64,000 nucleotides of DNA from Cronobacter muytjensii ATCC 51329 (lineage in GTDB: Bacteria; Pseudomonadota; Gammaproteobacteria; Enterobacterales; Enterobacteriaceae): the NCBI RefSeq assembly GCF_001277195.1, contig NZ_CP012268.1, positions 310,001 to 374,000 of the forward strand, given 5' to 3'. Positions 41,383 to 50,601 of this stretch are shown here, in pieces. The notes under the pieces were generated by a model. That model did not search any database, was not told where the DNA came from, and saw only the letters and a list, made by a program, of their open reading frames with translations. The translations under genes were made by a program, and so were the position numbers. Positions within the stretch are counted from its first letter, which is position 1, and each line of letters starts with the position of its first letter.

Positions 41383-42081
41383 TCACGCGGTTTCATCCGC
41401 CCGACGGTACAGCCGTCGCGGATGCCCAATCCTGCCGTACAGCATCTCCACCCTCAGAAAACCGCTCTCCACGCAATGCTCCAGATACCGCCGCGTGGTG
41501 GTTTTGCTTAAGCCCGTCGCGCTGACCACATCATCGACCGAAAAAATCTGTTCGCCGCGTTCGGTAAAGAGTCGCTGCACCAGGGTCAGCGTATTCTCTT
41601 CAATTCCTTTCGCACCGGAGTCTGGCCGGAAGCTGCGCGCCTGAAGCTGATAGAGCGAATCGACGTTCTGCTGATCGACAATCTTCCACACGCGCTGCTG
41701 CTCGCGAAACTGCACAAAGCGCTCCAGCGAGTGGCTCAGGCGCTTCCACGAGACCGGTTTTAATAAATAATCGAACGCGCCGTTGCGTATCGCCTGGCTA
41801 CAGGTATCCATATCGCTCGCGGCGGTAATAAAAATCACCGAACAGGCGCTGTTCTTGAGCGTCAGGCTCTCTGTCAGCGTAATGCCTTTGCCGTCCGGCA
41901 GATAGTTATCCAGCAGCACCAGATGCGGGCGCTTGTCGCGGATCTGCCGCTCGGCGTCGGCAAGCGTCGCCGCCATGCCCACCAGCCGCAAATGCGGGTG
42001 CTGCTTCACCATTTCGGCATGCAGCGCCGCCAGCTGGTTTTCATCTTCCACAATCAGTACGTCAGTCATCTCAGGTGGCAT
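41383..42081 (-). CDS. citB: CitB/DpiA-type response regulator
   Basis: This 232-residue response regulator controls citrate genes. The receiver domain has the phospho-acceptor D58 in LVLLDNYLPDGKG and K108 in FDYLLKPVSW. The C-terminal winged HTH (FSVDDVVSATGLSKTTTRRYLEHC) and YGRIGHPRRLYRR ending are typical of CitB/DpiA/DcuR. Its start overlaps the end of the sensor gene by 11 bases, showing coupling; ATG at 42069 is an alternative. It should activate the divergent transporter/lyase operon when the kinase senses its ligand. Confidence 0.9.
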   Translation of the reverse strand: MPPEMTDVLIVEDENQLAALHAEMVKQHPHLRLVGMAATLADAERQIRDKRPHLVLLDNYLPDGKGITLTESLTLKNSACSVIFITAASDMDTCSQAIRNGAFDYLLKPVSWKRLSHSLERFVQFREQQRVWKIVDQQNVDSLYQLQARSFRPDSGAKGIEENTLTLVQRLFTERGEQIFSVDDVVSATGLSKTTTRRYLEHCVESGFLRVEMLYGRIGHPRRLYRRADETA

Positions 42082-43705
42082 AGTCAGGTTCTCCCTGCGG
42101 TTGGGCCGGACAAACGTCGGGCGCGTCAGGAATAAAAAGTGAGAAAATCGTGCCGCGCGGCGTATTGGCTGATACTTCCAGCGTGCCGCCGGCAAGCTTC
42201 ACATAGCTGGCGATAAGATGCAGGCCGATACCATGATCGCCGCGGCGCTTGGTGGTAAACCCCGGATCGAAGATCCTGTCGCGAAGCGCGGGAGCGATCC
42301 CCACGCCGCGATCCGCGACTTCGATGATCAACTCCCGTTCGTTCAGGCGGATCAGCACCTCAACCGGATCGTGCGGCCCTTCGGCGCGCTGGGTGGCCTC
42401 AATCGCGTTATCCAGCAGATTGCCGATGACGGAAATCAGCTCCGCCTCGCCAAGCCCCCGGAACGCGCGCGTCATTTCGCAGGCCGGGTCGAAGGTCAGC
42501 GTCACGCCTTTTTCCCGCGCTCTGGCACATTTGCCAATAAGCAACCCGCAGAGTGTGGGGGAGTGAAACCGCCCGGAGATAAAATCGAGGAGTTCCTGAG
42601 TGTGTTCGGTCTGGGCCTGAATATAGCCCAGCGCCTGGTCGTAATGGCCCAGATGCAGCAGCCCGGCGAGCGTCGACATCCGGTTTAGCTGCTCGTGGCG
42701 CAGAATGCGCAGGTTATCCGCGTAGCGCTTCACCTGGCTTAGCTGCACGCTCAGGCTGTCGATATCCTTGCGGTCGCGAAAGGTGATAACCCAGCCCTGG
42801 AGCTCGCCTTCCAGCAAAATACGCACCCGGCTTGCGATCACTGTGACATGGTTAAACACGCAAATCTCATCATGCGTGTCGTTTTCCAGCATCACCCGCG
42901 GCGAGAAAAAAGCGACCGGGTTAATCACCGCCTCCAGCGGCTGTCCGCGCAGCGCGCGTGACGATACATTCAGCCCCAGCAGCCGCTTGGCGGCGCGGTT
43001 GATAACCGCGATGCGCGAATGCTCGTCGATGGCGATAACGCCTTCGTAGATGGATTCCATCAGCGCCTTTTGCTGGCGCACCAGCAGCCCGATTTCCCGC
43101 GGCTCCAGAAAAAACATCTGTTTTTTAATACTGCGGGTAAAGAACCACGAAAAGATAAACAGCGCCAGCAGTAGTAATAGCGCGCCAATGAGGATATTCA
43201 CCACTTTGCCGAGCGTAATCGTATCGAGATAGCTGGTCAGATAGCCGACTGACACAATGCCAATGACCTTGCCCTGCTCGTCAAAAATCGGCGCTTTGCT
43301 GCGCAGCGACACCCCAAGCCCGCCCCGGCGAATGCTGGTAATGGTTTTTCCTTCCAGAACCTCCTGGTTATCGCCGCCAATAAGCGGCATGCCGATGCGG
43401 TCATGAAACACGGAATGAAACAGGTGCAGACCTTTCTTATCGCCAATAACCATAAAGCTGGCGTCGCTGTGGCGCGCCATGCCTGTCATAAAGGTATTAA
43501 TCGCCGAAATATTCCGTTGTCTTACGGCTTCACGTAATGAAGGGATAAGAGAAATCTCTTCTGCCTGTATTCTCGCGCGGCTGCTCATCTCCTGATAAAG
43601 CTGGCGGCTGACGTCAAGATAATAATAAACGCCGAGTGCCGTAAACAATACGGAGAAGAATATGATGAGATGAATAAATAACTTTATACGAAACGAAAGC
43701 TTCAT
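42071..43705 (-). CDS. citA: CitA/DpiB-type sensor histidine kinase
   Basis: This is a membrane sensor with an N-terminal membrane helix (about 5-28), a periplasmic PAS-like ligand domain (about 29-160) and a second helix (about 168-190). A cytoplasmic PAS domain (VYEGV-like MESIYEGVIAIDEHSRIAV) and the kinase follow. The kinase shows the phospho-His in LRILRHEQLNRMSTLAGLL, the N box in NLLDNAIEAT and the G box in HGIGLHLIASYV. Compared by eye with Klebsiella CitA, the ligand Arg-Lys in LRSKAP and the second His in HLFH are kept. The position of the conserved R66 is His here, and S101 is Gly. The start is uncertain; ATG at 43726 or 43750 is also possible. Confidence 0.88.
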   Translation of the reverse strand: MKLSFRIKLFIHLIIFFSVLFTALGVYYYLDVSRQLYQEMSSRARIQAEEISLIPSLREAVRQRNISAINTFMTGMARHSDASFMVIGDKKGLHLFHSVFHDRIGMPLIGGDNQEVLEGKTITSIRRGGLGVSLRSKAPIFDEQGKVIGIVSVGYLTSYLDTITLGKVVNILIGALLLLLALFIFSWFFTRSIKKQMFFLEPREIGLLVRQQKALMESIYEGVIAIDEHSRIAVINRAAKRLLGLNVSSRALRGQPLEAVINPVAFFSPRVMLENDTHDEICVFNHVTVIASRVRILLEGELQGWVITFRDRKDIDSLSVQLSQVKRYADNLRILRHEQLNRMSTLAGLLHLGHYDQALGYIQAQTEHTQELLDFISGRFHSPTLCGLLIGKCARAREKGVTLTFDPACEMTRAFRGLGEAELISVIGNLLDNAIEATQRAEGPHDPVEVLIRLNERELIIEVADRGVGIAPALRDRIFDPGFTTKRRGDHGIGLHLIASYVKLAGGTLEVSANTPRGTIFSLFIPDAPDVCPAQPQGEPDYAT

Positions 43706-44042
43706 TGGATATTGACGCGCCGGCATGCAAACAATAGATAACTGTACCATTTTTTCAGCGGCTTACCGGGGCGGCAGCGGAAACTTGTGATCCCCTCCAC
43801 AGGGCATGCCGCATAGCGGTAACTGCTTAGCAGAGTTAGCGTTTTACGCAGAAAATAGCGCGTTCAGAATTAACGCCATAAAAACCACGGCCGTAAATTA
43901 CGAGCCGATCACATCGTGTTAATTAAAACCATAAACACCATAGGCGCCATTAAATTACCGGTGCCAATTCGGCCTTCCTCACAATTTGTAAGGGTAAGCT
44001 CTTTTAGGCTAAACGGGAAATATAACTACGGAGCTTAATTAA
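43706..44042. promoter_or_regulatory. Divergent citA / transporter promoter region
   Basis: A CRP-like site, TGTGA-TCCCCT-CCACA, lies at 43786-43801 (left half perfect, right half four of five). From about 43850 to 44040 the sequence is AT-rich, with repeated TTAATTAAAACC and ATTAAATTACC words that could be response-regulator sites. GGAG lies nine bases before the transporter ATG. Confidence 0.5.
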
Positions 44043-45407
44043 ATGAGCACAACCGATGATTCTTACGTTGTACCCCATAACCCGTCTGCGGCGAAGCCAG
44101 TATCCCTGAAAGAAAAGTGGTGGCATATCATGGATTCCTGGAAAATCGGGATTATTCCATTGCCGCTGTTTGTTCTCTCGGGCGCGCTTATCGCCATTGA
44201 TTGCCTGGGCGGCAAGCTGCCGAGCGATATCGTGGTCATGGTCGCCACGCTGGCGTTCTTCGGCTTCGCCTGCGGCGAGTTCGGTAAACGCCTGCCGGTG
44301 ATAGGCAAAATGGGCGCGGCGGCTATCTGCGCGACGTTCATTCCTTCCGCGCTGGTCTATTACGGCTGGCTGCCGGATGTGGTGGTGGAGTCGACCACCA
44401 AATTCTACAAATCCACCAACATTCTCTATCTCTATATCTGCTGCATTATCGTCGGCAGCATCATGAGCATGAACCGCACCACGCTAATCCAGGGGTTTCT
44501 GCGTATTTTCTTCCCGATGCTGTGCGGTGAGGTTGTCGGGATGCTGGTGGGAATGGGCGTTGGTATCGCGCTCGGCATGGAGCCATTCCAGATCTTCTTC
44601 TTTCTGATCCTGCCTATCATGGCGGGCGGGGTGGGCGAAGGGGCTATCCCGCTTTCCATCGGTTACGCGACGCTGCTGCATATGGATCAGGGCGTGGCGC
44701 TGGGCCGCGTGCTGCCTATCGTCATGCTCGGCAGCCTCACCGCGATTATCATCGCCGGTTGCCTGAACCAGCTCGGCAAACGCTATCCGCACCTGACCGG
44801 CGAAGGCGAACTGATGCCGGATCGCGGCGACAAACCGCAGACCCAGACGCTGACCACCGCCTTTAGCGGCAAGGCGGACGTTACCACTATCGCCTCCGGC
44901 GCGCTGCTGGCGGTCCTGCTCTATATGCTCGGTATGCTCGGCCATAAGGTAATTGGCCTGCCCGCGCCGGTTGGCATGCTGTTTATCGCCGTCTTTATCA
45001 AGCTGGTGCACGGCGTCTCTCCCCGCCTGCTGGAAGGCTCGCAGGTGGTCTACAAATTTTTCCAGACCTCGGTGACCTACCCGATCCTCTTCGCCGTTGG
45101 CGTGGCCATCACCCCGTGGGAAGAGCTGATGCACGCCTTTACGCTCAATAACCTGCTGGTGATTGTCAGCACCGTGTCGGCGCTGGTGGCGACGGGCTTT
45201 TTCGTCGGCAAGAAAATCGGCATGCATCCGATTGATGTCGCCATCGTCTCCTGCTGCCAGAGCGGGCAGGGCGGCACCGGCGATGTCGCCATTCTCACCG
45301 CGGGCAACCGCATGACCTTAATGCCTTTCGCTCAGATTGCCACCCGCATCGGCGGCGCGATTAACGTCTCGCTCTCCCTGCTGGTGCTGGGCAATTTTCT
45401 CGTTTAA
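44043..45407 (+). CDS. citS: 2-hydroxycarboxylate (citrate) transporter, CitS family
   Basis: This inner-membrane symporter of the 2-HCT family imports citrate, malate or related hydroxy acids with sodium ions. It has 454 residues and about eleven hydrophobic segments. Both family reentrant-loop motifs are present: MAGGVGEGAIPLSIGY (about 198-213) and CCQSGQGGTGDVAILTAGNRM (about 403-423). It is first gene of the operon leading to the lyase genes and divergent from citAB. Close to Klebsiella and Salmonella CitS, but substrate choice within the family cannot be fixed by eye. Confidence 0.92.
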   Translation: MSTTDDSYVVPHNPSAAKPVSLKEKWWHIMDSWKIGIIPLPLFVLSGALIAIDCLGGKLPSDIVVMVATLAFFGFACGEFGKRLPVIGKMGAAAICATFIPSALVYYGWLPDVVVESTTKFYKSTNILYLYICCIIVGSIMSMNRTTLIQGFLRIFFPMLCGEVVGMLVGMGVGIALGMEPFQIFFFLILPIMAGGVGEGAIPLSIGYATLLHMDQGVALGRVLPIVMLGSLTAIIIAGCLNQLGKRYPHLTGEGELMPDRGDKPQTQTLTTAFSGKADVTTIASGALLAVLLYMLGMLGHKVIGLPAPVGMLFIAVFIKLVHGVSPRLLEGSQVVYKFFQTSVTYPILFAVGVAITPWEELMHAFTLNNLLVIVSTVSALVATGFFVGKKIGMHPIDVAIVSCCQSGQGGTGDVAILTAGNRMTLMPFAQIATRIGGAINVSLSLLVLGNFLV

Positions 45408-45425
45408 TCATCAGGATACGCTGTT

Positions 45426-46289
45426 ATGAAACTTGCGAGTTATCTTCATCAGGGCCGCCGCAGCTACGGCATTGTCACGGATAAAGGCGTGGTGGATCTT
45501 GGCTCCCGTCTCGGCGCGCGCTATGCGGATCTCAAAACGCTGCTGGCGCGGGACGCGCTGGACGAGGCGCGCCGCCACGCCGCCGCGCCTGCTGATATCG
45601 CGCTTTGCGACGTGACGTTTTTGCCGGTCATCGAACAGCCGGAGAAGATCCTCTGCGTGGGCATGAATTACGCCGAGAAACGCAAAGAGTTTGACCAGCA
45701 TAACCCGGCGCCGACGCTGTTTGTCCGCTTTCCGGATTCCCAGACCGGCCACAACGCGCCGGTGCTCAAGCCGCGCCACTCCAGCGAGTTTGATTACGAG
45801 GGGGAACTGGCGGTGATTATCGGGCGCGGGGGCGAAAACATCGCCCGCGAGGCGGCGCTCTCGCATGTGGCGGGTTACAGCTGCTACATGGATGGTTCGG
45901 CGCGCGACTGGCAACACACCTGGTTTACGGCGGGTAAAAACTGGCGGCAGACCGGCGCGTTCGGCCCGTGGATGACGACTGCCGACGAGATCCCCGACCC
46001 GCACCAGCTCGCGATCCGCACCTGGCTTAACGGGCGCATGGTGCAGGAGGACAACACCCGCAGCATGATCCATAGCGTGGCGGAGCTTATCGAATACATC
46101 AGCACGTTTACCCGCTTAAGCGCCGGCGATGTGATCATCACCGGCTCGCCGGGTGGCGTCGGTAAAAAACGCACGCCGCCGCTGTTCATGAAGCCGGGCG
46201 ACAAAATCGAGGTGGAGATCGAGCGGATCGGTCATCTGTGCAATGTGATCGCCGAAGCGCCCGTCGCGCAACCGGCGCCCGCCCACTAA
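45426..46289 (+). CDS. Fumarylacetoacetase-family protein in the cit operon
   Basis: This 287-residue protein has the FAH fold. The metal ligands E125 and E127 (DYEGELAVIIG) and D156 (CYMDGSARDWQ) are in place, as are MIHSVAELIEYIS and the ITGSPGGVG loop. In FAHD1-type oxaloacetate decarboxylases and acylpyruvases the sequence NYADHxxE supplies a catalytic His-Glu pair. Here the motif is NYAEKRKEF, so the His is replaced by K85 while E88 remains. It lies between the transporter and citC, where other citrate operons often carry oxaloacetate decarboxylase (oad) genes. A role in handling oxaloacetate or another 2-oxo acid is an inference. Confidence 0.85.
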   Translation: MKLASYLHQGRRSYGIVTDKGVVDLGSRLGARYADLKTLLARDALDEARRHAAAPADIALCDVTFLPVIEQPEKILCVGMNYAEKRKEFDQHNPAPTLFVRFPDSQTGHNAPVLKPRHSSEFDYEGELAVIIGRGGENIAREAALSHVAGYSCYMDGSARDWQHTWFTAGKNWRQTGAFGPWMTTADEIPDPHQLAIRTWLNGRMVQEDNTRSMIHSVAELIEYISTFTRLSAGDVIITGSPGGVGKKRTPPLFMKPGDKIEVEIERIGHLCNVIAEAPVAQPAPAH

Positions 46290-46307
46290 ACGACGCCGGA
46301 CGGACGT

Positions 46308-47339
46308 ATGAGTACTCTGGAACTGGTCACCGTGGCGCTCGCCCGCCAGCCGCAGGAGAAAACGCGCGTCGCCGCGTTTCTCGCCAGCCATCAGCTGGGG
46401 ATGGATGAGGACGTCACGCATGTCGTTATCGCGTTCGCACAAGGCGACATCGCGGGCTGCGCCGGGCTTGCGGGCAACGTCATTAAAGGCGTGGCGGTGG
46501 ATGAGCGCTGGCGCGGCGAAAACCTCAGCGCGCGCCTGCTGGTGGAGGTCGAAAACCTGGCGATAAGCCTCGGCCACTTTCATCTGTTCCTCTGCACGCG
46601 TCCGTCTAACCTGGAGCGCTTTCGACGCTGCGGTTTCTGGCCGCTCGCGCAGTGCGATGACGTCGCCGCGCTTCTTGAAAACACGCCCTCCGGCATCCGC
46701 CGTTACTGCCAGCAGCTTGGCAGACTGAAGCAGCCCGGCGAGCGTATCGGCGCGGTGGTGATGAACGCCAATCCCTTTACGCTCGGCCACCGCTTCCTGG
46801 CCGAACAGGCGGCGAGAGAAAGCGACTGGCTGCATCTCTTTGTGGTGCGCGAAGACGCGTCGTTTTTCCCATACCGCGAACGGCTTGCGATGGTGCGGGC
46901 GGGCGTCGCGCATCTGCCGAACGTCACGGTGCATGAAGGCTCCGCGTATCTCATTTCACGCGCCACCTTTCCGGGCTATTTCCTCAAGGAGCGCGGGCTG
47001 GTGGATAAGGCCTGGAGCGGGCTGGATTTGCAAATTTTCCGCCGCTATATCGCGCCGGCGCTTGGCATTACCCGGCGCTTCGTCGGCAGCGAGCCGTTCT
47101 GCCCGGTCACGCGCGCCTATAACCAGGCGATGCACGCGTGGCTTGAACACGCGCCGCTGATTGCCCCGCCGGTCAGCGTTATCGAAATTCCACGTCTGAG
47201 CCACGCGGCGGGCGAGGCCATCTCCGCGTCCGAAGTGCGCCGCCTGCTGCGCGCGCAGCGTTTCGCTTCGATTCGCGAACGGGTGCCGGACAGCACTTAC
47301 GCCCTTCTTGCGCAACGTTATCGCGCCGAAGTGGCCTGA
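46308..47339 (+). CDS. citC: Citrate lyase ligase
   Basis: This 343-residue [citrate (pro-3S)-lyase] ligase acetylates the thiol of the CitD prosthetic group with acetate and ATP, switching the lyase on. An N-terminal GNAT-like part (about 1-120, GVAVDERWRGENLSARLLVE) precedes a nucleotidyltransferase domain. The latter shows the HxGH-related motif NANPFTLGHRFLAEQA and FVVREDASFFPYRERL. It is third in the operon, followed by citD after 25 bases. Confidence 0.95.
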   Translation: MSTLELVTVALARQPQEKTRVAAFLASHQLGMDEDVTHVVIAFAQGDIAGCAGLAGNVIKGVAVDERWRGENLSARLLVEVENLAISLGHFHLFLCTRPSNLERFRRCGFWPLAQCDDVAALLENTPSGIRRYCQQLGRLKQPGERIGAVVMNANPFTLGHRFLAEQAARESDWLHLFVVREDASFFPYRERLAMVRAGVAHLPNVTVHEGSAYLISRATFPGYFLKERGLVDKAWSGLDLQIFRRYIAPALGITRRFVGSEPFCPVTRAYNQAMHAWLEHAPLIAPPVSVIEIPRLSHAAGEAISASEVRRLLRAQRFASIRERVPDSTYALLAQRYRAEVA

Positions 47340-47364
47340 ATTCTTCTCTGACAGGACGACCGTA

Positions 47365-47658
47365 ATGAAGATAGTCAAGGAGGCGCTGGCGGGAACCGCC
47401 GAGTCCAGCGACCTGATGGTAAAAATCGCCCCGGCGGCGGGCGAGCTGGAGATAGAAATCTACAGCGATGTGATAAAGCAATTCGGCGACCAGATCCGTC
47501 GCGTGGTGCGAGAGACGCTCGCCGCCCTGGAGGTGGATGAAGGGCTGGTGATTATTGAGGATAAAGGCGCGCTGGATTGCGTGATCCGCGCCCGGCTGCA
47601 AAGCGCCATTCTGCGTGCCTGCGAGGCGCAGCCGCTGCGCTGGGAGACGCTGAAATGA
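47365..47658 (+). CDS. citD: Citrate lyase acyl carrier protein (gamma subunit)
   Basis: This 97-residue acyl carrier carries the phosphoribosyl-dephospho-CoA prosthetic group on S14, seen in LAGTAESSDLMVKI. ATG at 47365 is chosen so the serine falls at the canonical position; an in-frame start 19 codons upstream would extend into citC. Its stop overlaps the citE start as ATGA. Confidence 0.95.
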   Translation: MKIVKEALAGTAESSDLMVKIAPAAGELEIEIYSDVIKQFGDQIRRVVRETLAALEVDEGLVIIEDKGALDCVIRARLQSAILRACEAQPLRWETLK

Positions 47659-48530
47659 GCAAACTTCGCCGCAGTATGCTGTTTTTACCCGGCGCCAACG
47701 CCGCCATGCTCTCCACCGCGTTTATCTACCGCCCCGATTCCATCATGTTCGATCTCGAGGACGCCGTGGCGCTGCGCGAAAAAGACACCGCGCGCCTGCT
47801 GGTGTTTCACGCTCTGCAACACCCGATGTACCGGGATATTGAAACCGTGGTGCGCATCAATCCGCTCAGCACGTCGTTCGGGCTGGCCGATCTCGACGCG
47901 GCGGTGCGCGCAGGCGTGGACGTGATCCGCCTGCCGAAAACCGACTCGCCTGAGGATATCGACGAGCTGGAAGGCCACCTGGCGCGCATTGAGCGTGAAT
48001 GCGGGCGCGAGCCAGGCTCGACGCGCGTCATGGCGGCGATTGAGTCGGCGGTAGGCGTTATTAACGCTGTGGCGATCGCCCGCAGTTCGCCGCGGCTTAT
48101 CGGCATTGCGCTCGCGGCGTTCGACTATGTGATGGATATGCAGACCGAGCGCGGGGACGGTACCGAACTTTTCTACGCCCGCTGCGCGGTGCTCCATGCC
48201 GCGCGGGCGGCGGGGATCGACGCGTTCGACGTGGTGTGGTCTGACGTTAATGACGAAGCGGGTTTTTTAAAAGAGGTGGAACTCATCCGCAAGATGGGCT
48301 TTAACGGCAAATCGCTGATTAACCCGCGCCAGATAGATCTGCTGCATAACGCCTACGCGCCGACGCAGGAGGAAGTGGATTATGCCCGCCGCGTGATTGC
48401 CGCCGCAGAGGATGGCGAGCGCAACGGGCTTGGCGTGGTGTCGCTCAACGGCAAGATGATTGACGCGCCGATTATCAACCATGCGCAGGTGGTGCTGGAA
48501 CGCGCAGCCGCCTCCGGCGTGCGCCGTTAA
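47655..48530 (+). CDS. citE: Citrate lyase beta subunit (citryl-ACP lyase)
   Basis: This 291-residue TIM-barrel lyase cleaves citryl-ACP to acetyl-ACP and oxaloacetate. Family motifs are RRSMLFLPGANAAML, SIMFDLEDAVALREKD (metal-binding), VVRINPLST and FNGKSLINPRQIDLLHNAY. It is translationally coupled to citD (ATGA overlap) and followed by citF after ten bases. Confidence 0.96.
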   Translation: MSKLRRSMLFLPGANAAMLSTAFIYRPDSIMFDLEDAVALREKDTARLLVFHALQHPMYRDIETVVRINPLSTSFGLADLDAAVRAGVDVIRLPKTDSPEDIDELEGHLARIERECGREPGSTRVMAAIESAVGVINAVAIARSSPRLIGIALAAFDYVMDMQTERGDGTELFYARCAVLHAARAAGIDAFDVVWSDVNDEAGFLKEVELIRKMGFNGKSLINPRQIDLLHNAYAPTQEEVDYARRVIAAAEDGERNGLGVVSLNGKMIDAPIINHAQVVLERAAASGVRR

Positions 48531-48540
48531 GGAGAGAACC

Positions 48541-50058
48541 ATGAATCAGACAGAACTTCTGCATTTACAGTTTCCGCATCTGCGCGACCTGGCGCCGTTC
48601 GACACCGCGCATACCGCCACGCCGTGGCTGGCGGACAACGAGTGTAAACACACCCGCAAGCTGTGCGCGTCGCTGGAAGAGGCGGTGCGCAAAACCGGTC
48701 TGCGTGACGGCATGACGATTTCTTTCCACCACGCGTTTCGTGAAGGCGACCGGGTGATTAACCAGGTAGTGGCGACACTCGCGCAGATGGGGTTTAAAAA
48801 TCTGACGCTGGCGTCCAGTTCGCTGATGACCTGTAACGATCCGCTTATTGAGCATATCCGCAGCGGTGTTATCACGCGGATTTACACTTCCGGGATGCGC
48901 GGCAAACTCGCGGAGGCGGTCTCCCACGGGCTGATGGCCGAGCCGGTGCAGATCCACTCCCACGGCGGGCGCGTCAGGCTGTTGCAGGACGGCGAGCTTG
49001 CGATAGACGTGGCGTTTCTCGGCGTGCCGTGCAGCGATGAATATGGCAATGCCAACGGCAGTCACGGGAAATCCTGCTGCGGCTCGCTTGGCTACGCGAT
49101 GGTGGACGCGCAGTTCGCCCGCAACGTGGTGCTGTTGACCGAAACGCTGGTGCCTTACCCGAACATGCCCGCGAGCCTGTCTCAGGATCGGGTGGATTTT
49201 GTCGTGCCGGTGGAGAGCGTGGGCGACCCGGCGAAAATCAGCGTGGGGGCGGCGCGCGTGACCAGCAACCCGCGCGAGCTGATGATTGCCCGCTACGCCG
49301 CGGATGTCATCGAACACGCCGGCTATTTCAACGATGGCTTCTCAATCCAGACCGGCTCCGGCGCGGCCTCCACCGCCTGCACACGTTTTCTTGGCGAGAA
49401 AATGGCGCGCTGTGGCGTGAAGGCGCGTTTTGCGCTCGGCGGCATTACCGGCAGCCTGGTGGATCTGCATGAAAAAGGGCTGATCGACGTGTTGCTCGAC
49501 ACCCAGTGTTTTGACAGCCAGGCGGCGGCGTCACTGGCCCGCAATCCCAAACACATCGAAATCTCCACCAACGTTTACGCAAGCCCCGCCAGTAAAGCGG
49601 CCTGCTGCGACAAGCTCGATATGGTTATCCTGAGCGCGCTGGAAATTGACGTCGGGTTTAACGTCAACGTGATAACCGGCTCCGATGGTGTGATGCGCGG
49701 CGCGTCCGGCGGTCACTGCGACGTGGCTGCGGCGGCGAATCTTACCATCGTGGTGGCGCCGCTGTTACGCAGCCGTATTCCCACGGTCGTCAAACGCGTC
49801 ACTACCCGCCTGACGCCGGGCGAAAGTATTGATGTGCTGGTCACCGATCACGGCATTGCGGTCAATCCCGCGCGGCCGGAGGTGCGCGAACGGCTGGTTG
49901 CAGCGGGGCTTAACGTTGTTGATATCCACGCGCTGTGCGAACGCGCCGTGGCCATCGCCGGCGAGCCGAAACCGATTGAATTTACCGACCGCATCGTCGG
50001 CGTGGTGCGCTACCGCGACGGCAGCGTCATCGACGTGGTGCGTCAGGTTAAGGAGTAA
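48541..50058 (+). CDS. citF: Citrate lyase alpha subunit (citrate:acetyl-ACP transferase)
   Basis: This 505-residue CoA-transferase-like subunit exchanges acetyl-ACP for citryl-ACP. The DGMTISFHHAFREGD, GNANGSHGKSCCGSLGYAM and NVNVITGSDGVMRGASGGHC segments are characteristic. ATG at 48541 (MNQTELLHL) follows AAGGAGAG and lies ten bases after the citE stop. citDEF together form the lyase hexamer complex. Confidence 0.96.
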   Translation: MNQTELLHLQFPHLRDLAPFDTAHTATPWLADNECKHTRKLCASLEEAVRKTGLRDGMTISFHHAFREGDRVINQVVATLAQMGFKNLTLASSSLMTCNDPLIEHIRSGVITRIYTSGMRGKLAEAVSHGLMAEPVQIHSHGGRVRLLQDGELAIDVAFLGVPCSDEYGNANGSHGKSCCGSLGYAMVDAQFARNVVLLTETLVPYPNMPASLSQDRVDFVVPVESVGDPAKISVGAARVTSNPRELMIARYAADVIEHAGYFNDGFSIQTGSGAASTACTRFLGEKMARCGVKARFALGGITGSLVDLHEKGLIDVLLDTQCFDSQAAASLARNPKHIEISTNVYASPASKAACCDKLDMVILSALEIDVGFNVNVITGSDGVMRGASGGHCDVAAAANLTIVVAPLLRSRIPTVVKRVTTRLTPGESIDVLVTDHGIAVNPARPEVRERLVAAGLNVVDIHALCERAVAIAGEPKPIEFTDRIVGVVRYRDGSVIDVVRQVKE

Positions 50059-50061
50059 AGC

Positions 50062-50601
50062 ATGGAACCCGATACGCCCGTTTATCCGGGCGTCACGCTT
50101 GAGGAACTGCTGGCGGCGAAAGAGACGCGCGCGGGCCGACAGCAGGCGTGGCTTGCCCGCTATGGCCTGCCGGTGATTTCGCTCTCGCTGGTGACCCCCG
50201 GCCCGGTGAAAGACAGCGTGCGCTATCGCAACGCGTTCGCCGTGGCGGTACAGGCCTGCGATCAGCTGCTCTGGCAGCATCGCTGGCCGTGGCGCGCGCG
50301 CGAGGTGTTTCACGCCCGCACCGGCCCGACGGCGCTCTGGAGCGTCGCGCACCCGGCGAGCGAAATCAAAGCGCTATGTGTGGAGCTTGAGCAGACGCAC
50401 CCGCTCGGCAGGGTATGGGATTTCGACATTCACTGCCCGCAGGCGGGCCAGGTGGGGCGCGCGTCGCTTGACCGTCCGGGGCGGCGCTGTCTGCTGTGCG
50501 ACGAACCGGCTCACGCCTGCGCCCGTTCGCGCCGTCATCCGCGGGATGCGGTGGTCGGGCGCGTGGAGAAGATGATCGATGACTGGTTTGCCCGCGACTG
50601 A
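50062..50601 (+). CDS. citX: Apo-citrate lyase phosphoribosyl-dephospho-CoA transferase
   Basis: This 179-residue CitX attaches the prosthetic group to apo-CitD. Family signatures are SLVTPGPVKDSVRYRNAF, WDFDIHCP and the Cys-rich RRCLLCDEPAHACARSRRH. It is followed by citG with a 23-base overlap. In some species citX and citG are fused; here they are separate frames. Confidence 0.93.
   Translation: MEPDTPVYPGVTLEELLAAKETRAGRQQAWLARYGLPVISLSLVTPGPVKDSVRYRNAFAVAVQACDQLLWQHRWPWRAREVFHARTGPTALWSVAHPASEIKALCVELEQTHPLGRVWDFDIHCPQAGQVGRASLDRPGRRCLLCDEPAHACARSRRHPRDAVVGRVEKMIDDWFARD

Noticed and set aside
50579..50601. citX-citG overlap as a frameshifted fusion
   Set aside because: Both frames are full length with family-typical ends and starts, so this is ordinary gene overlap rather than a broken fusion.
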